Positions 45,433-54,110 of a stretch of 64,000 nucleotides of DNA are shown here, piece after piece. Both the position numbers and the translations under genes were made by a program. A model generated the notes under the pieces. That model did no database searches. It was not told the DNA's origin and saw only the letters and a list, made by a program, of their open reading frames with translations. Numbering within the stretch: the first letter of the stretch is position 1; each line of letters starts with the position of its first letter. Origin of the DNA: Cupriavidus sp. 2SB (lineage in GTDB: Bacteria; Pseudomonadota; Gammaproteobacteria; Burkholderiales; Burkholderiaceae); the NCBI RefSeq assembly GCF_005503625.1, contig NZ_SCMX01000023.1:24067-88066 (forward strand), read 5' to 3'.

Positions 45433-46581
45433 ATGAAGATGAAACTGTTTGCTGCTGCCGTTGCCGCTCTGGCCGCCGGTGGCGCCTATGCCCAATCGAG
45501 CGTGACCCTGTACGGTGTCGTTGACGCCGGTATCGAATACCAAAACCATCAGCCGGGCGTTTCGGGCAGCCACGACGTCGTGCGCCTGAACTCGGGCAAC
45601 ATGTCCGGCAGCCGTTGGGGCCTGCGCGGCGTGGAAGATCTGGGCGGCGGCCTGAAGGGCGTGTTCGTCCTGGAAAGCGGTTTCAACGTTGATAGCGGCA
45701 CGATGGGCCAAAGCAACCGCCTGTTCGGTCGTCAGGCTTTCGTCGGTCTGCAAAGCAACTACGGCACGCTGACCCTGGGTCGCCACCAGACGCCGTTCTA
45801 TGACTTCGGTCTGGCCTTCGACCCGATGGCCATCGCTTCGAACTACTCGATCACTGGCCAAGCTCCGGAATTCCAGGCTCGTGCTGACAACTCGCTGAAG
45901 TACATCGGCAAGTTCGGCGGCCTGACCGGCTCGCTGCTGTATAGCCAAGGCACGAACACTGGCGGCGCAGCCAACACCATCGGCGGCGTGACCTACCAAG
46001 GCACCGCTGGCGAAGTTCCGGGCAACTACAAGCTGGGCCGTGCTTACACTGCCAGCCTGATCTACGCAGCAGGTCCGTTCTCGTTCGGTGCCATTTACGA
46101 CGAAACGAACCAAGGTATCAACGTTGCTGGTCTGACCGACGCCAAGATCCGTCGCGCATCGGCAGCCGGTACGTACGCCTTTGGCCCGGCCAAGGTGTTC
46201 GCTGGTTACCGTTGGGCCAAGGCTCTGGACGGCGCAGTGCTGCCGGGCGCCGTGGCAATCGGTCAACCGAACAACTCGTCGACCTCCAACCTGTACTGGC
46301 TGGGCGTGGGTTACCAGCTGACCCCGGCGTTCTCGCTGACGGGCGCTGCGTACTACCAAGACTTCCGCAACAGCGGTGCAGATCCGTGGAGCTTCGTGGC
46401 TTCGGCTGACTACGCGTTCTCGAAGCGTACCGACGCGTACTTCAACGTCGCCTACACGAAGAACAAGGACGGCTCGCAACTGGGTCTGTCGGGCACGGGC
46501 GCTGGTGGTTCGGCCTTCGGCGCGACCAACAACGGTGCCAACCAGTTCGGCGCTGTGGTTGGTGTTCGCCACAAGTTCTAA
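45433..46581 (+). CDS. Trimeric outer-membrane porin (Burkholderiales general porin, OmpC/Gram-negative porin family)
   Basis: The product has 382 residues. The signal peptide MKMKLFAAAVAALAAGGAYA is followed by the diagnostic first strand QSSVTLYGVVDAGIEYQ. Next come SGSRWGLRGVEDLGGGLKGV, SGFNVDSG, RLFGRQAFVGL and TLTLGRHQTPFYD, and a C-terminal Phe (GVRHKF) for recognition by the BAM complex. Sixteen-stranded porins of this type let small solutes through the outer membrane. Codon use shifts towards strongly preferred codons, fitting high expression. ATG 45433 is chosen because it begins the signal peptide. It is followed by a strong terminator. Confidence 0.95.
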   Translation: MKMKLFAAAVAALAAGGAYAQSSVTLYGVVDAGIEYQNHQPGVSGSHDVVRLNSGNMSGSRWGLRGVEDLGGGLKGVFVLESGFNVDSGTMGQSNRLFGRQAFVGLQSNYGTLTLGRHQTPFYDFGLAFDPMAIASNYSITGQAPEFQARADNSLKYIGKFGGLTGSLLYSQGTNTGGAANTIGGVTYQGTAGEVPGNYKLGRAYTASLIYAAGPFSFGAIYDETNQGINVAGLTDAKIRRASAAGTYAFGPAKVFAGYRWAKALDGAVLPGAVAIGQPNNSSTSNLYWLGVGYQLTPAFSLTGAAYYQDFRNSGADPWSFVASADYAFSKRTDAYFNVAYTKNKDGSQLGLSGTGAGGSAFGATNNGANQFGAVVGVRHKF

Positions 46582-46620
46582 TTTGACGCGGGTGTAAGCC
46601 CGCTTCAGATTCGGCTTGTC

Positions 46621-46660
46621 CAAAACGCCGGTATCCGCAAGGATGCCGGCGTTTTGTTTT
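46621..46660 (+). terminator. Rho-independent terminator after the porin gene
   Basis: CAAAACGCCGGTATCC (46621-46636) pairs with GGATGCCGGCGTTTTG (46641-46656), a 16-bp stem with one G-T wobble and a GCAA tetraloop, followed by TTTT. Confidence 0.93.
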
Positions 46661-47015
46661 GTGGCCTGGGTTGTGGGTTTCAAGTTGCGCGCCTTGGACT
46701 CCGTCGTATCCCTTTCGCTCGCCGGTGCGAATCGGTGGTCTGTTCGGAGACATGGATGGCACATTGAATCCGGCGGCGCAGACGATGCGAGAGGCTGGAT
46801 TCGAGCGTGGCGCCATGTACCGCCTCTGACTCCGGGGTGGTGAGGGAGTATCCAGCAGCATCGACGGGAAAGCGCCTGTCGTCGCCCCATTCCTGTGTTG
46901 TTTGCATCGGTGCAGCATCGGTGACCCTCAAAAAGCAAAACCCCCGTCTGAAGAGGCGGGGGTTTTGCTTTCTGCGTTGAGACCTTCTACTGCACTATCG
47001 ATTGCTGCTCAGCGA
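46661..47015. other. Gene-free stretch between porin and the periplasmic protease gene
   Basis: About 270 nt of this region (46661-46930) contain only short frames without protein-like features, ribosome sites or similarity that I recognise. It ends in the bidirectional terminator at 46933-46970. Confidence 0.65.
46933..46970. terminator. Bidirectional terminator downstream of the DegQ-like gene
   Basis: AAGCAAAACCCCCG (46933-46946) pairs perfectly with CGGGGGTTTTGCTT (46957-46970). The inner bases extend the stem to a GAAG tetraloop. A-rich and T-rich flanks are present on both sides. It lies 46 nt after the minus-strand protease stop. Confidence 0.85.
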
Positions 47016-48206
47016 TCACTCTTCGTCCAACGGCATCGCGCGCCGCGGCGGCGGAGGTCGCTTGCCAATGGTGACAGTCAGTTCAGACGCCTTGCCGCGT
47101 CGGATCATCTTCATTTTTACCTCGGCACCGGGTTTGAGCTGGGCGATGGCGTTAAGCAGTGCGGTCGTATCCGAAATGACCTGGTTATCGACCGAGACCA
47201 GCACATCGCCAGGCTTCATGCCTGCCTTGTCCGCAGGTCCGTCCTGCACGATGGCGGCGATCAGCGCACCTTCCCGGGCGTCGAGACCAAAGGATTCGGC
47301 AATTTCAGGCGTCAGATCCTGTGGCTCCACACCGATCCAGCCTCGTGTGACGCTGCCAGTCGAGATGATCGACTCCATCACCTGCTTGGCCGTCGAGACA
47401 GGGATGGCGAAGCCGATACCCAGCGAGCCGCCCGAGCGCGAATAGATCGCCGTGTTGATGCCGAGCAGATTGCCTTGCGCATCGACCAACGCGCCGCCGG
47501 AGTTACCGGGATTGATTGCAGCGTCGGTCTGAATGAAGTTCTCGAAGGTATTGATGCCCAGATGGCTACGGCCGAGCGCCGAGACGATACCCATCGTCAC
47601 GGTCTGGCCGACACCGAACGGGTTGCCGATGGCCAGCACCACATCGCCCACCTTGACGTTCTCGATTCGACCGAGCGTGATTGCAGGCAAATCCTTCAGC
47701 GTGATCTTCAGGACTGCCAGGTCTGTTTCGGGATCGGACCCCACGACCTTGGCGTTGGCCTTGCGACCGTCGGTCAGCGCTACCTCTATCTCATCGGCGC
47801 CGTCCACCACATGGTGGTTGGTTAGAATGTAACCCTCGGCGCTGACAATCACTCCGGAACCCAGGCTGGATACGGGCTCCTGCCGCTCAGGCAGCCGATC
47901 GCCAAAGAAGAACCGGAACCACGGATCTTCCGCCTGCGGGTTGGGCGTCCGCTTTGAGCCGTTTTTGCTGGTGAAGATATTGACCACCGCGGGCATCGCT
48001 TCGCGAGCAGCGTCGCTGTACGACCCCTGCGCTGCGGAACCGGCCACGCTGGGCACTACTTCCTTCAATGCGACGATGGGAGACCCGGATTGCACGGCCA
48101 CCCGCCCGCGCTGCAGCCACTCGGGTTTGAGCGTGGCTATCACGAACCACACGGCCAGCACGACCGTGACGGCCTGGGCGAAAAACAGCCAGAAGCGGCG
48201 CAACAT
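47016..48206 (-). CDS. Trypsin-like periplasmic serine protease with one PDZ domain (DegS/DegQ/AlgW type)
   Basis: The product has about 396 residues. An N-terminal membrane anchor ([19 protein letters not shown]) is not followed by a clear cleavage site, so it is probably tethered like DegS. The catalytic triad is visible as His in LTNHHVVDG, Asp in [11 protein letters not shown] and Ser in [12 protein letters not shown] single PDZ domain follows ([17 protein letters not shown] to [10 protein letters not shown]). Such proteases trigger or support envelope stress responses. The start is uncertain: ATG 48206 gives MLRRFWLF without a good ribosome site, and ATG 48236 would overlap the divergent Nif3-type gene. 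Confidence 0.9.
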   Translation of the reverse strand: MLRRFWLFFAQAVTVVLAVWFVIATLKPEWLQRGRVAVQSGSPIVALKEVVPSVAGSAAQGSYSDAAREAMPAVVNIFTSKNGSKRTPNPQAEDPWFRFFFGDRLPERQEPVSSLGSGVIVSAEGYILTNHHVVDGADEIEVALTDGRKANAKVVGSDPETDLAVLKITLKDLPAITLGRIENVKVGDVVLAIGNPFGVGQTVTMGIVSALGRSHLGINTFENFIQTDAAINPGNSGGALVDAQGNLLGINTAIYSRSGGSLGIGFAIPVSTAKQVMESIISTGSVTRGWIGVEPQDLTPEIAESFGLDAREGALIAAIVQDGPADKAGMKPGDVLVSVDNQVISDTTALLNAIAQLKPGAEVKMKMIRRGKASELTVTIGKRPPPPRRAMPLDEE

Positions 48207-48226
48207 ATTGGAGTTTTGACCAGAAA

Positions 48227-48973
48227 ATGAAAACAAAAGAGCTTGAATTGTACTTGAACGACCTTCTGGAAGTTCCGCGTTTCAAGGACTATTGCCCGAA
48301 CGGGCTACAAGTGCAAGGTCGACCCGAAGTCACGCATATCGTCACCGGTGTCACGGCGAGCCTGGCACTGATCGACGCCGCGATCGAGGCCGGTGCCGAC
48401 GCGATCCTCGTCCATCACGGCTACTTTTGGAAGAACGAGGATGCACGGGTCATCGGTCAAAAGCACGCGCGCTTGAAAAATCTGCTGGCCGCCGATCTCA
48501 ACCTGATGGCCTACCATCTGCCGCTCGACAACCACCCCGAACTCGGCAACAACGCGCAACTCGCGTTGCAACTGGGGCTGTCTCCCATCGGACGTTTCAG
48601 CGACGATCAACTCGGCTGGACGGGCACATTGCTGCAGCCGATGCCGCTGAAAGCATTTGCCGCCCACGTGGGAGGCGTGCTGGATCGGGAACCGCTGACG
48701 ATTGGCGATCCGGACCAGATGATCCGTTCTGTTGGCTGGTGTACGGGCGGTGCGCAGGGCTATTTTGCGGCGGCTGTAGATGCCGGCGTGGATGTCTATA
48801 TCAGCGGTGAGGTCTCCGAGCCGACCACTCATCTGGCGCGCGAGAGCGGGGTGGCCTACATCGCGGCGGGGCATCACGCCACGGAACGGTATGGCATCCG
48901 CGCCGTCGGAGAACATCTGGCACAACGTTTCGAGCTGCGCCACACGTTCATCGATATTCCGAACCCGGTCTGA
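48227..48973 (+). CDS. Nif3/YbgI-family (DUF34) metal-binding protein
   Basis: The product has 248 residues. Metal-site blocks are [23 protein letters not shown] (metal His pair), [21 protein letters not shown] (second His and ligands) and [20 protein letters not shown] near the end. PF01784 proteins form toroidal hexamers; their activity is debated and names such as GTP cyclohydrolase type 2 are not secure. It is head to head with the periplasmic protease, with only 20 nt between chosen starts, so the promoters overlap coding DNA. Confidence 0.92.
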   Translation: MKTKELELYLNDLLEVPRFKDYCPNGLQVQGRPEVTHIVTGVTASLALIDAAIEAGADAILVHHGYFWKNEDARVIGQKHARLKNLLAADLNLMAYHLPLDNHPELGNNAQLALQLGLSPIGRFSDDQLGWTGTLLQPMPLKAFAAHVGGVLDREPLTIGDPDQMIRSVGWCTGGAQGYFAAAVDAGVDVYISGEVSEPTTHLARESGVAYIAAGHHATERYGIRAVGEHLAQRFELRHTFIDIPNPV

Positions 48974-49009
48974 TCCGGATTCGGAATATGGTTGCAAACC
49001 GAAGGAGCC

Positions 49010-49444
49010 TCAGGCGCGCGGGGCTTGCAGGCTGTCGCGGATTTCACGCAGCAGCTTGATGTCCTCGGGCGTCTCGGCGGGCTTCGGCGCTTCCTCACTC
49101 TTCGCGCGCATCTTGTTCACCGCGCGCACCATCATGAAGATGATGAAGGCCAGGATCACGAAATTGACCACGATGGTCAGGAAGTTACCGTAGGCAAAGA
49201 CTGGCACGCCCGCCTTCTTCAGGTCCGCCAGCGTGTGCGGCACATTGGGCGGAGGGTCCGCCAGCACGATGAAGAGGTTCGAGAAGTCCAGCTTCCCGAT
49301 GATCCGGCCCACCAGCGGCATGATCAGATCGTTGACGATGGAATCCACGATCTTGCCGAAGGCCGCACCGATGATGACCCCGACCGCCAGGTCCACGACA
49401 TTGCCGCGCATTGCAAAAGTTCGGAACTCGCTCATCATTCCCAT
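49010..49444 (-). CDS. mscL: Large-conductance mechanosensitive channel
   Basis: The product has 144 residues. The N-terminal amphipathic helix [20 protein letters not shown] leads into TM1 ([21 protein letters not shown]), then a periplasmic loop and TM2 ([19 protein letters not shown]). The cytoplasmic helix ends in a Glu-rich bundle. MscL opens under hypo-osmotic shock. ATG 49444 has GGAG 8 nt upstream, which favours MGMMSEF over the later ATGs. Confidence 0.96.
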   Translation of the reverse strand: MGMMSEFRTFAMRGNVVDLAVGVIIGAAFGKIVDSIVNDLIMPLVGRIIGKLDFSNLFIVLADPPPNVPHTLADLKKAGVPVFAYGNFLTIVVNFVILAFIIFMMVRAVNKMRAKSEEAPKPAETPEDIKLLREIRDSLQAPRA

Positions 49445-49634
49445 TGGTTATTCTCCATTTTGTTGTTCCAGATTAACGTTTGAGTTTGACAAAGACTGCA
49501 TCATCGCAACCTCGAGTGCAAGTCGGGAATCAGCGCCAGAACCGCCCCCAAGCGGTCACACCCGCGATCCCATGACGGATTATCGGCGCCGCGGCTATCA
49601 GTAGTTCGCCTATCGTCGCCAGATGTGCCTCAGG

Positions 49635-49640
49635 TATAAT
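49635..49640 (+). promoter_or_regulatory. Candidate -10 element for petABC
   Basis: A perfect TATAAT stands 47 nt before the petA start. The region 16-18 nt upstream has no good -35 hexamer, so an activator may be required. Confidence 0.45.
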
Positions 49641-49687
49641 TTTTTGTTGACGCAGGATTCAATTGATGACATCCCCTGGGGTTTGGA

Positions 49688-50305
49688 ATGAGTGACCAGC
49701 AAAACGTGAAGAACGTGGACAAAGGTCGCCGCAATTGGTTGATCGCGACTTCAGTCGCGGGCGGCGTAGGAGGCGTAGCAGTAGCAGTACCTTTCGTCAG
49801 TACCTTTGCACCGTCGGAGAAGGCCAAGGCCGCCGGCGCGCCCGTCGAGGCCGACATTGGTGCCTTGAAGCCTGGCGAAATGATGACGGTGGAATGGCGT
49901 GGCAAGCCGGTCTGGATTCTCCGCCGTACCCCGGAAATGCTGGCTTCGCTTCAGAAGACCGACGCTGAAGTAGCGGATCCCAAGTCAGACGTTCCCTTTA
50001 CGATGGCGACGCCCGACTATTGCAAGAACGAGACCCGCTCGCGTGCCGAGCACAAGGATCTCCTCGTTGTCGTGGGCATCTGCTCCCACCTTGGATGTTC
50101 CCCCTCCGGTCCCTTTGCCTCGGGTGCCAACCCGCAGCTCGGCGCCGATCCTGGTTTCCTCTGCCCGTGCCACGGGTCAACGTTCGATCTGGCTGGCCGC
50201 GTGTTCAAGAACAAGCCTGCCCCGCAGAACCTTGACGTCCCCCCGTACCAGTTCCTCTCCGACACCAAGATCGTGATCGGCAAGGACGAGAAAGGAGAAG
50301 CGTGA
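49688..50305 (+). CDS. petA: Ubiquinol-cytochrome c reductase Rieske iron-sulfur subunit
   Basis: The product has 205 residues. A twin-arginine-type N-terminal anchor (KGRRNWLIATSVAGGVGGVA) is retained as the membrane helix. The 2Fe-2S domain has cluster boxes GICSHLGCSP and CPCHGSTFD, whose Cys and His residues ligate the cluster. The Rieske head takes an electron from quinol and swings to cytochrome c1. It requires the Tat pathway. It is first of petABC and overlaps the possible GTG start of petB. Confidence 0.96.
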   Translation: MSDQQNVKNVDKGRRNWLIATSVAGGVGGVAVAVPFVSTFAPSEKAKAAGAPVEADIGALKPGEMMTVEWRGKPVWILRRTPEMLASLQKTDAEVADPKSDVPFTMATPDYCKNETRSRAEHKDLLVVVGICSHLGCSPSGPFASGANPQLGADPGFLCPCHGSTFDLAGRVFKNKPAPQNLDVPPYQFLSDTKIVIGKDEKGEA

Positions 50306-50307
50306 TC

Positions 50308-51711
50308 ATGGCGGCCGAAAAAGAAGTCAAGACTACCGGGCTGCTGGGCTGGATCGACGCCCGTTTCCCCGCGACCCAACTCTGGGAAGATCATCTCTCC
50401 AAGTACTACGCGCCGAAGAATTTCAACTTCTGGTATTTCTTCGGATCGCTCGCGCTGCTGGTGCTCGTGATCCAGATCGTCACGGGCATCTTCCTCGTGA
50501 TGAACTACAAGCCGGATGGCACCCTGAATGCCGCCGGCATTCCCGTGGCGTTTGCCAGCGTCGAGTTCATCATGCGCGAGGTGCCATGGGGCTGGCTGGT
50601 CCGCTACATGCACTCCACTGGCGCCTCGGCGTTCTTCGTGGTCGTGTACCTCCACATGTTCCGCGGGCTGCTGTACGGCTCGTATCGCAAGCCGCGCGAA
50701 CTGGTCTGGATCTTCGGCTGCCTGATCTTCCTGTGCCTGATGGCCGAGGCGTTCATGGGCTACCTGCTGCCATGGGGCCAGATGTCGTACTGGGGCGCGC
50801 AGGTGATCGTGAACCTGTTCTCGGCGATTCCCGTGATCGGCCAGGACCTGTCGCTGTTCATCCGCGGCGACTACGTGGTGAGCGATGCCACGCTGAACCG
50901 CTTCTTCTCGTTCCACGTCATTGCAGTGCCGCTGGTGCTGCTGGGCCTGGTGGTGGCGCACATCATCGCGCTGCACGAAGTGGGCTCGAACAACCCGGAC
51001 GGCGTGGAGATCAAGGCGAAGAAGGACGAGAACGGTGTTCCGCTCGACGGCATCCCGTTCCACCCGTACTACTCGGTGCATGACCTGGTGGGCGTGGCAG
51101 GCTTCCTGATCTGTTTCTCGGCGGTGATCTTCTTCTTCCCGGACGTGGGTGGCTACTTCCTGGAAGCCAACAATTTCTTCCCGGCGGATCCGCTCAAGAC
51201 ACCGCCGCACATCGCACCGGTGTGGTACTTCACGCCGTTCTATTCGATGCTGCGCGCCACGACCACGAACTTCCTGCCGATTCTGTGGCTGTTCTTCGCG
51301 TTCGTGCTGGGCATGGTGTTCCTTCGCACGAAGGATGCGCGCATCCGCATTGGTTCGGTTGCGGTGCTTGTGATCCTGGCCGTTGGCTTCTATTTCATCG
51401 ACGCCAAGTTCTGGGGGGTGCTGGTGATGGGCGGCTCGGTAATCGTGCTGTTCTTCATGCCGTGGCTCGACTGCTCGCCGGTCAAGTCCATCCGTTACCG
51501 TCCGGGTTTCCACAAGACAATTCTCACGGTCTTCGTGGTGGTGTTCCTGGTCCTGGGTTACCTGGGTGTCCAACCGCCGTCGCCGGTCGGCGAGAAGGTG
51601 TCGCAGCTCGGTACGCTGCTGTACTTCGCCTTCTTCCTGACCATGCCGTTGTGGAGCCGTGCCGGCACGTTCAAGCCGGTGCCGGAGCGTGTCACGTTCC
51701 ATCCGCACTAA
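50308..51711 (+). CDS. petB: Ubiquinol-cytochrome c reductase cytochrome b subunit
   Basis: The product has 467 residues with eight predicted helices. The haem-ligand His pairs lie in RYMHSTGASAFFVVVYLHMFRG and FHVIAVPLVLLGLVVAHIIALHE (cited as separate helices). The quinol-oxidation PEWY-equivalent appears as IAPVWYFTPFYSMLRA. The C-terminal helices are present, so this is a full-length cytochrome b, not a split b6/subunit IV pair. The start is ambiguous: ATG 50308 (10 nt from GGAG) or GTG 50302, which overlaps the petA stop. Confidence 0.95.
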   Translation: MAAEKEVKTTGLLGWIDARFPATQLWEDHLSKYYAPKNFNFWYFFGSLALLVLVIQIVTGIFLVMNYKPDGTLNAAGIPVAFASVEFIMREVPWGWLVRYMHSTGASAFFVVVYLHMFRGLLYGSYRKPRELVWIFGCLIFLCLMAEAFMGYLLPWGQMSYWGAQVIVNLFSAIPVIGQDLSLFIRGDYVVSDATLNRFFSFHVIAVPLVLLGLVVAHIIALHEVGSNNPDGVEIKAKKDENGVPLDGIPFHPYYSVHDLVGVAGFLICFSAVIFFFPDVGGYFLEANNFFPADPLKTPPHIAPVWYFTPFYSMLRATTTNFLPILWLFFAFVLGMVFLRTKDARIRIGSVAVLVILAVGFYFIDAKFWGVLVMGGSVIVLFFMPWLDCSPVKSIRYRPGFHKTILTVFVVVFLVLGYLGVQPPSPVGEKVSQLGTLLYFAFFLTMPLWSRAGTFKPVPERVTFHPH

Positions 51712-51748
51712 GACGCCGCGCGACCCTACAAGAGGACAAGGACACAAG

Positions 51749-52492
51749 ATGAAAAAGTTGCTTTCGATCTTCGCACTGGTCGGCGCGTGCCTTGCCGCGC
51801 TGCCCGCGATGGCCGCAGAAGGAGGCTATCCGCTGGAGCCGGCGCCGCTGGATACCAGCGATGTATCGTCGCTGCAGCGTGGCGCCAAGCTGTTCGTCAA
51901 CTACTGCCTGAACTGCCACGGTGCATCGATGATGCGCTACAACCGGCTCAAGGACCTGGGTCTGACTGACGACCAGATCCGTCAGAACCTGTTGTTCACC
52001 GGGGACAAGGTGGGCGATACGATGACTGTGGCGATGCCGCCGAAGGATGCCAAGGCGTTCTTCGGCGCAGCTCCGCCGGACCTGTCGGTCATCGCCCGCG
52101 CACGGGGCAATGACTGGCTCTACACCTATCTGCGTACCTTCTACCGTGACGACACCCGCGCGACGGGCTGGAACAACCTGGTTTTCCCGGCCGTCGGCAT
52201 GCCGCACGTGCTGTGGGAATTGCAAGGTGTTCGCGTGCCGAAGTTCGCCGAAGTGGAGGAGCACGGCCACAAGGTGCAGAAACTGGCTGGCTGGGAGCAG
52301 GTTACTGCTGGCAAGATGAGCACGCAGGAGTATGACCAGGCTGCAGCCGACCTGGTGAACTACCTCAACTGGATGGCTGAGCCGGCGCAGAGCCGCCGCA
52401 AGCGGCTCGGCGTCTGGGTGCTGCTCTTCCTCGGCGTTTTTGCCATCTTCGCCTGGCGCCTGAATGCGGCGTACTGGAAGGATGTGAAGTAA
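51749..52492 (+). CDS. petC: Ubiquinol-cytochrome c reductase cytochrome c1 subunit
   Basis: The product has 247 residues with signal peptide KKLLSIFALVGACLAALPAMA. The haem-binding motif is CLNCHGASMMRY, and an axial Met is likely in the later DDTRATGWNNLVFPAVGMPH segment (split around residue 145). The C-terminal anchor helix is VWVLLFLGVFAIFAWRLNAA. Haem attachment depends on system II, represented by resB/ccsB at the left edge. A strong terminator follows. Confidence 0.96.
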   Translation: MKKLLSIFALVGACLAALPAMAAEGGYPLEPAPLDTSDVSSLQRGAKLFVNYCLNCHGASMMRYNRLKDLGLTDDQIRQNLLFTGDKVGDTMTVAMPPKDAKAFFGAAPPDLSVIARARGNDWLYTYLRTFYRDDTRATGWNNLVFPAVGMPHVLWELQGVRVPKFAEVEEHGHKVQKLAGWEQVTAGKMSTQEYDQAAADLVNYLNWMAEPAQSRRKRLGVWVLLFLGVFAIFAWRLNAAYWKDVK

Positions 52493-52557
52493 GCAGGGGA
52501 GGTTTGCTCCGTTAGCTTTGTAACGGTGTTTGTAACAACGCAGGATGCCATCCCCAG

Positions 52558-52604
52558 GGGTCGGCGCGGAAGTTGCAGCAATGCACCGCCGCGCCGACCC
52601 TTTT
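52558..52604 (+). terminator. Rho-independent terminator after petABC
   Basis: GGGTCGGCGCGG (52558-52569) pairs perfectly with CCGCGCCGACCC (52589-52600) around a 19-nt loop, followed by TTTT. It lies 66 nt after the petC stop. Confidence 0.88.
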
Positions 52605-52648
52605 GCTTGGGGCGTTTCGGGTTACCGATGCCGGCCTGGTGGTTTCAG

Positions 52649-52662
52649 TGATCCATGGATCA
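52649..52662. repeat. Perfect 14-bp palindrome upstream of sspA
   Basis: TGATCCATGGATCA is its own reverse complement and sits in the 293-nt gap between petC and sspA, about 125 nt before the sspA start. It could be an operator or chance. Confidence 0.35.
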
Positions 52663-52785
52663 TTTGTAACTAATTTGCTTTTCGATGGGCCGTTCCGGCA
52701 GAATGTTTGCCCTGTCTGAGCTAGCACTGCTAAGTTCGTCAAATTGCTACGAATTTGGCGCACTTCCCACCCAAGGAATTCAACC

Positions 52786-53397
52786 ATGATGGTGTTGTAT
52801 TCGGGTACCACTTGCCCGTTTTCCCAACGTTGCCGCCTTGTCCTCTTCGAAAAGGGCATGGATTTCGAAATTCGCGACGTTGACCTGTTCAACAAGCCGG
52901 AAGATATTTCGGTGATGAATCCGTACGGCCAGGTGCCGATTCTCGTCGAACGCGACCTGATCCTGTACGAATCGAACATCATCAACGAGTACATCGACGA
53001 GCGCTTCCCGCATCCGCAGCTGATGCCGGCAGACCCGGTGCAACGCGCCCGCGCCCGCCTGTTCCTGTTCAACTTCGAAAAGGAACTGTTCACCCACGTG
53101 TACGTGCTGGAGAACGAGAAGGGCAAGGCCGCCGAGAAGAACCACGAGCGTGCCCGCGCCGCGATTCGCGACCGCCTGACCCAGCTCGCCCCGATCTTCG
53201 TCAAGAACAAGTACATGCTGGGCGAAGAGTTCTCGATGCTCGACGTCGCCATCGCGCCGCTGCTCTGGCGCCTGGACCACTACGGCATTGAACTGTCGAA
53301 GAACGCCGCACCGCTGCTGAAGTACGCAGAACGTATTTTCAGCCGCCCGGCCTACATCGAAGCACTGACTCCGTCCGAAAAGGTCATGCGTCGCTAA
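52786..53397 (+). CDS. sspA: Stringent starvation protein A (GST-fold, RNA polymerase associated)
   Basis: The product has 203 residues with a thioredoxin-like N-domain (MVLYSGTTCPFSQRCRLVLFEKG, keeping a Cys-Pro-Phe-Ser motif), the NPYGQVPILVERDLILYESN substrate-side block and a C-terminal all-alpha GST domain. SspA binds RNA polymerase and changes transcription in starvation and acid stress. Two adjacent ATGs occur (52786, 52789); the first is used. sspB follows after 27 nt. Confidence 0.95.
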   Translation: MMVLYSGTTCPFSQRCRLVLFEKGMDFEIRDVDLFNKPEDISVMNPYGQVPILVERDLILYESNIINEYIDERFPHPQLMPADPVQRARARLFLFNFEKELFTHVYVLENEKGKAAEKNHERARAAIRDRLTQLAPIFVKNKYMLGEEFSMLDVAIAPLLWRLDHYGIELSKNAAPLLKYAERIFSRPAYIEALTPSEKVMRR

Positions 53398-53424
53398 GAC
53401 GGCCGCGACGCCACCGCAAAGCTA

Positions 53425-53925
53425 ATGTCTGAAACTTCCACCAAGCCCTACCTGATCCGCGCCATCTACGAGTGGTGCACGGATAACGGCTTCACGCCGT
53501 ACATCGCCGTGTTCGTCGACAGCCAGACCAACGTGCCGCGCGAGTTCGTGAAGAACAACGAAATCGTGCTGAACGTGAGCTTCGACGCAACCAGCGGCCT
53601 GGACATGGGCAACGAATGGATTGCTTTCAGCGCCCGCTTCGGTGGCGTATCGCGCAAGATCGATGTGCCCATCGAAAACGTGCTGGCCATCTACGCACGC
53701 GAAAACGGGCAGGGCATGGCGTTCCCGGTAGAACGCAGCGTCCCCGAAACCCAGGCTGCTACAGAACGCGAAAACAACCCGCCTCCGAAGCTGGCCCCGG
53801 TGGACATCGACACGCCCGCGCCGGTTACCGCCGACGCTGGCGGCGTCGATTCGGACGACGAACCGACCCCACCGCCTGTGCCCCGCATCGGCGGCAAGAA
53901 GCCATCGCTGAAGGTTGTCAAATAG
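53425..53925 (+). CDS. sspB: ClpXP adaptor SspB
   Basis: The product has 166 residues: a folded ssrA-tag-binding domain (YLIRAIYEWCTDNGFTPYIAV, NVSFDATSGL, FGGVSRKIDVPIENVLAIYA), a flexible Pro/Asp-rich linker and a short C-terminal ClpX-binding tail (GKKPSLKVVK). SspB delivers ssrA-tagged proteins to ClpXP. It is cotranscribed with sspA. Confidence 0.96.
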   Translation: MSETSTKPYLIRAIYEWCTDNGFTPYIAVFVDSQTNVPREFVKNNEIVLNVSFDATSGLDMGNEWIAFSARFGGVSRKIDVPIENVLAIYARENGQGMAFPVERSVPETQAATERENNPPPKLAPVDIDTPAPVTADAGGVDSDDEPTPPPVPRIGGKKPSLKVVK

Positions 53926-53928
53926 ACA

Positions 53929-53957
53929 TCCACAAAGCCGACCGCATGCAGTAGAAT
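53929..53957 (+). promoter_or_regulatory. Candidate promoter of the tRNA-Thr gene
   Basis: TCCACA (four of six) and TAGAAT (five of six) are 17 nt apart, and the predicted start lies about 12 nt before the tRNA. Confidence 0.5.
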
Positions 53958-53976
53958 CGCGGTCTGCACCAAACAT

Positions 53977-54052
53977 GCCGGCTTAGCTCATCAGGTAGAG
54001 CAGTTGATTTGTAATCATCAGGTGGCGGGTTCGAGTCCTGCAGCCGGCACCA
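53977..54052 (+). tRNA. tRNA-Thr (anticodon TGT)
   Basis: The 76-nt gene folds as a cloverleaf: acceptor GCCGGCT with AGCCGGC, D-arm from GCTC, anticodon loop TTTGTAA giving TGT, T-arm with GGTTCGAGTCC, discriminator A and an encoded CCA. It reads ACA and by wobble other Thr codons. The anticodon stem has one T-T opposition at the second pair as I fold it. Confidence 0.96.
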
Positions 54053-54062
54053 ATTTCCAGTA

Positions 54063-54090
54063 AAAAAGCCACGCGAAAGCGTGGCTTTTT
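54063..54090. terminator. Bidirectional terminator between tRNA-Thr and phoX
   Basis: AAAAAGCCACGC-GAAA-GCGTGGCTTTTT is a perfect 12-bp hairpin with a GAAA tetraloop and T tracts both ways, placed between the convergent tRNA and phoX genes. Confidence 0.93.
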
Positions 54091-54110
54091 TACTTCTTCC
54101 CTCGTGGATA

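Noticed and set aside
46680..46931. Short open frames between the porin and protease genes.
   Set aside because: Frames on both strands overlap, compositions are random-looking, and none has a plausible ribosome site or conserved motif.
50017..51747. A 576-codon minus-strand open frame opposite petA and petB.
   Set aside because: Antisense of certain genes, rich in His/Glu/Arg repeats from reversed membrane-protein codons.
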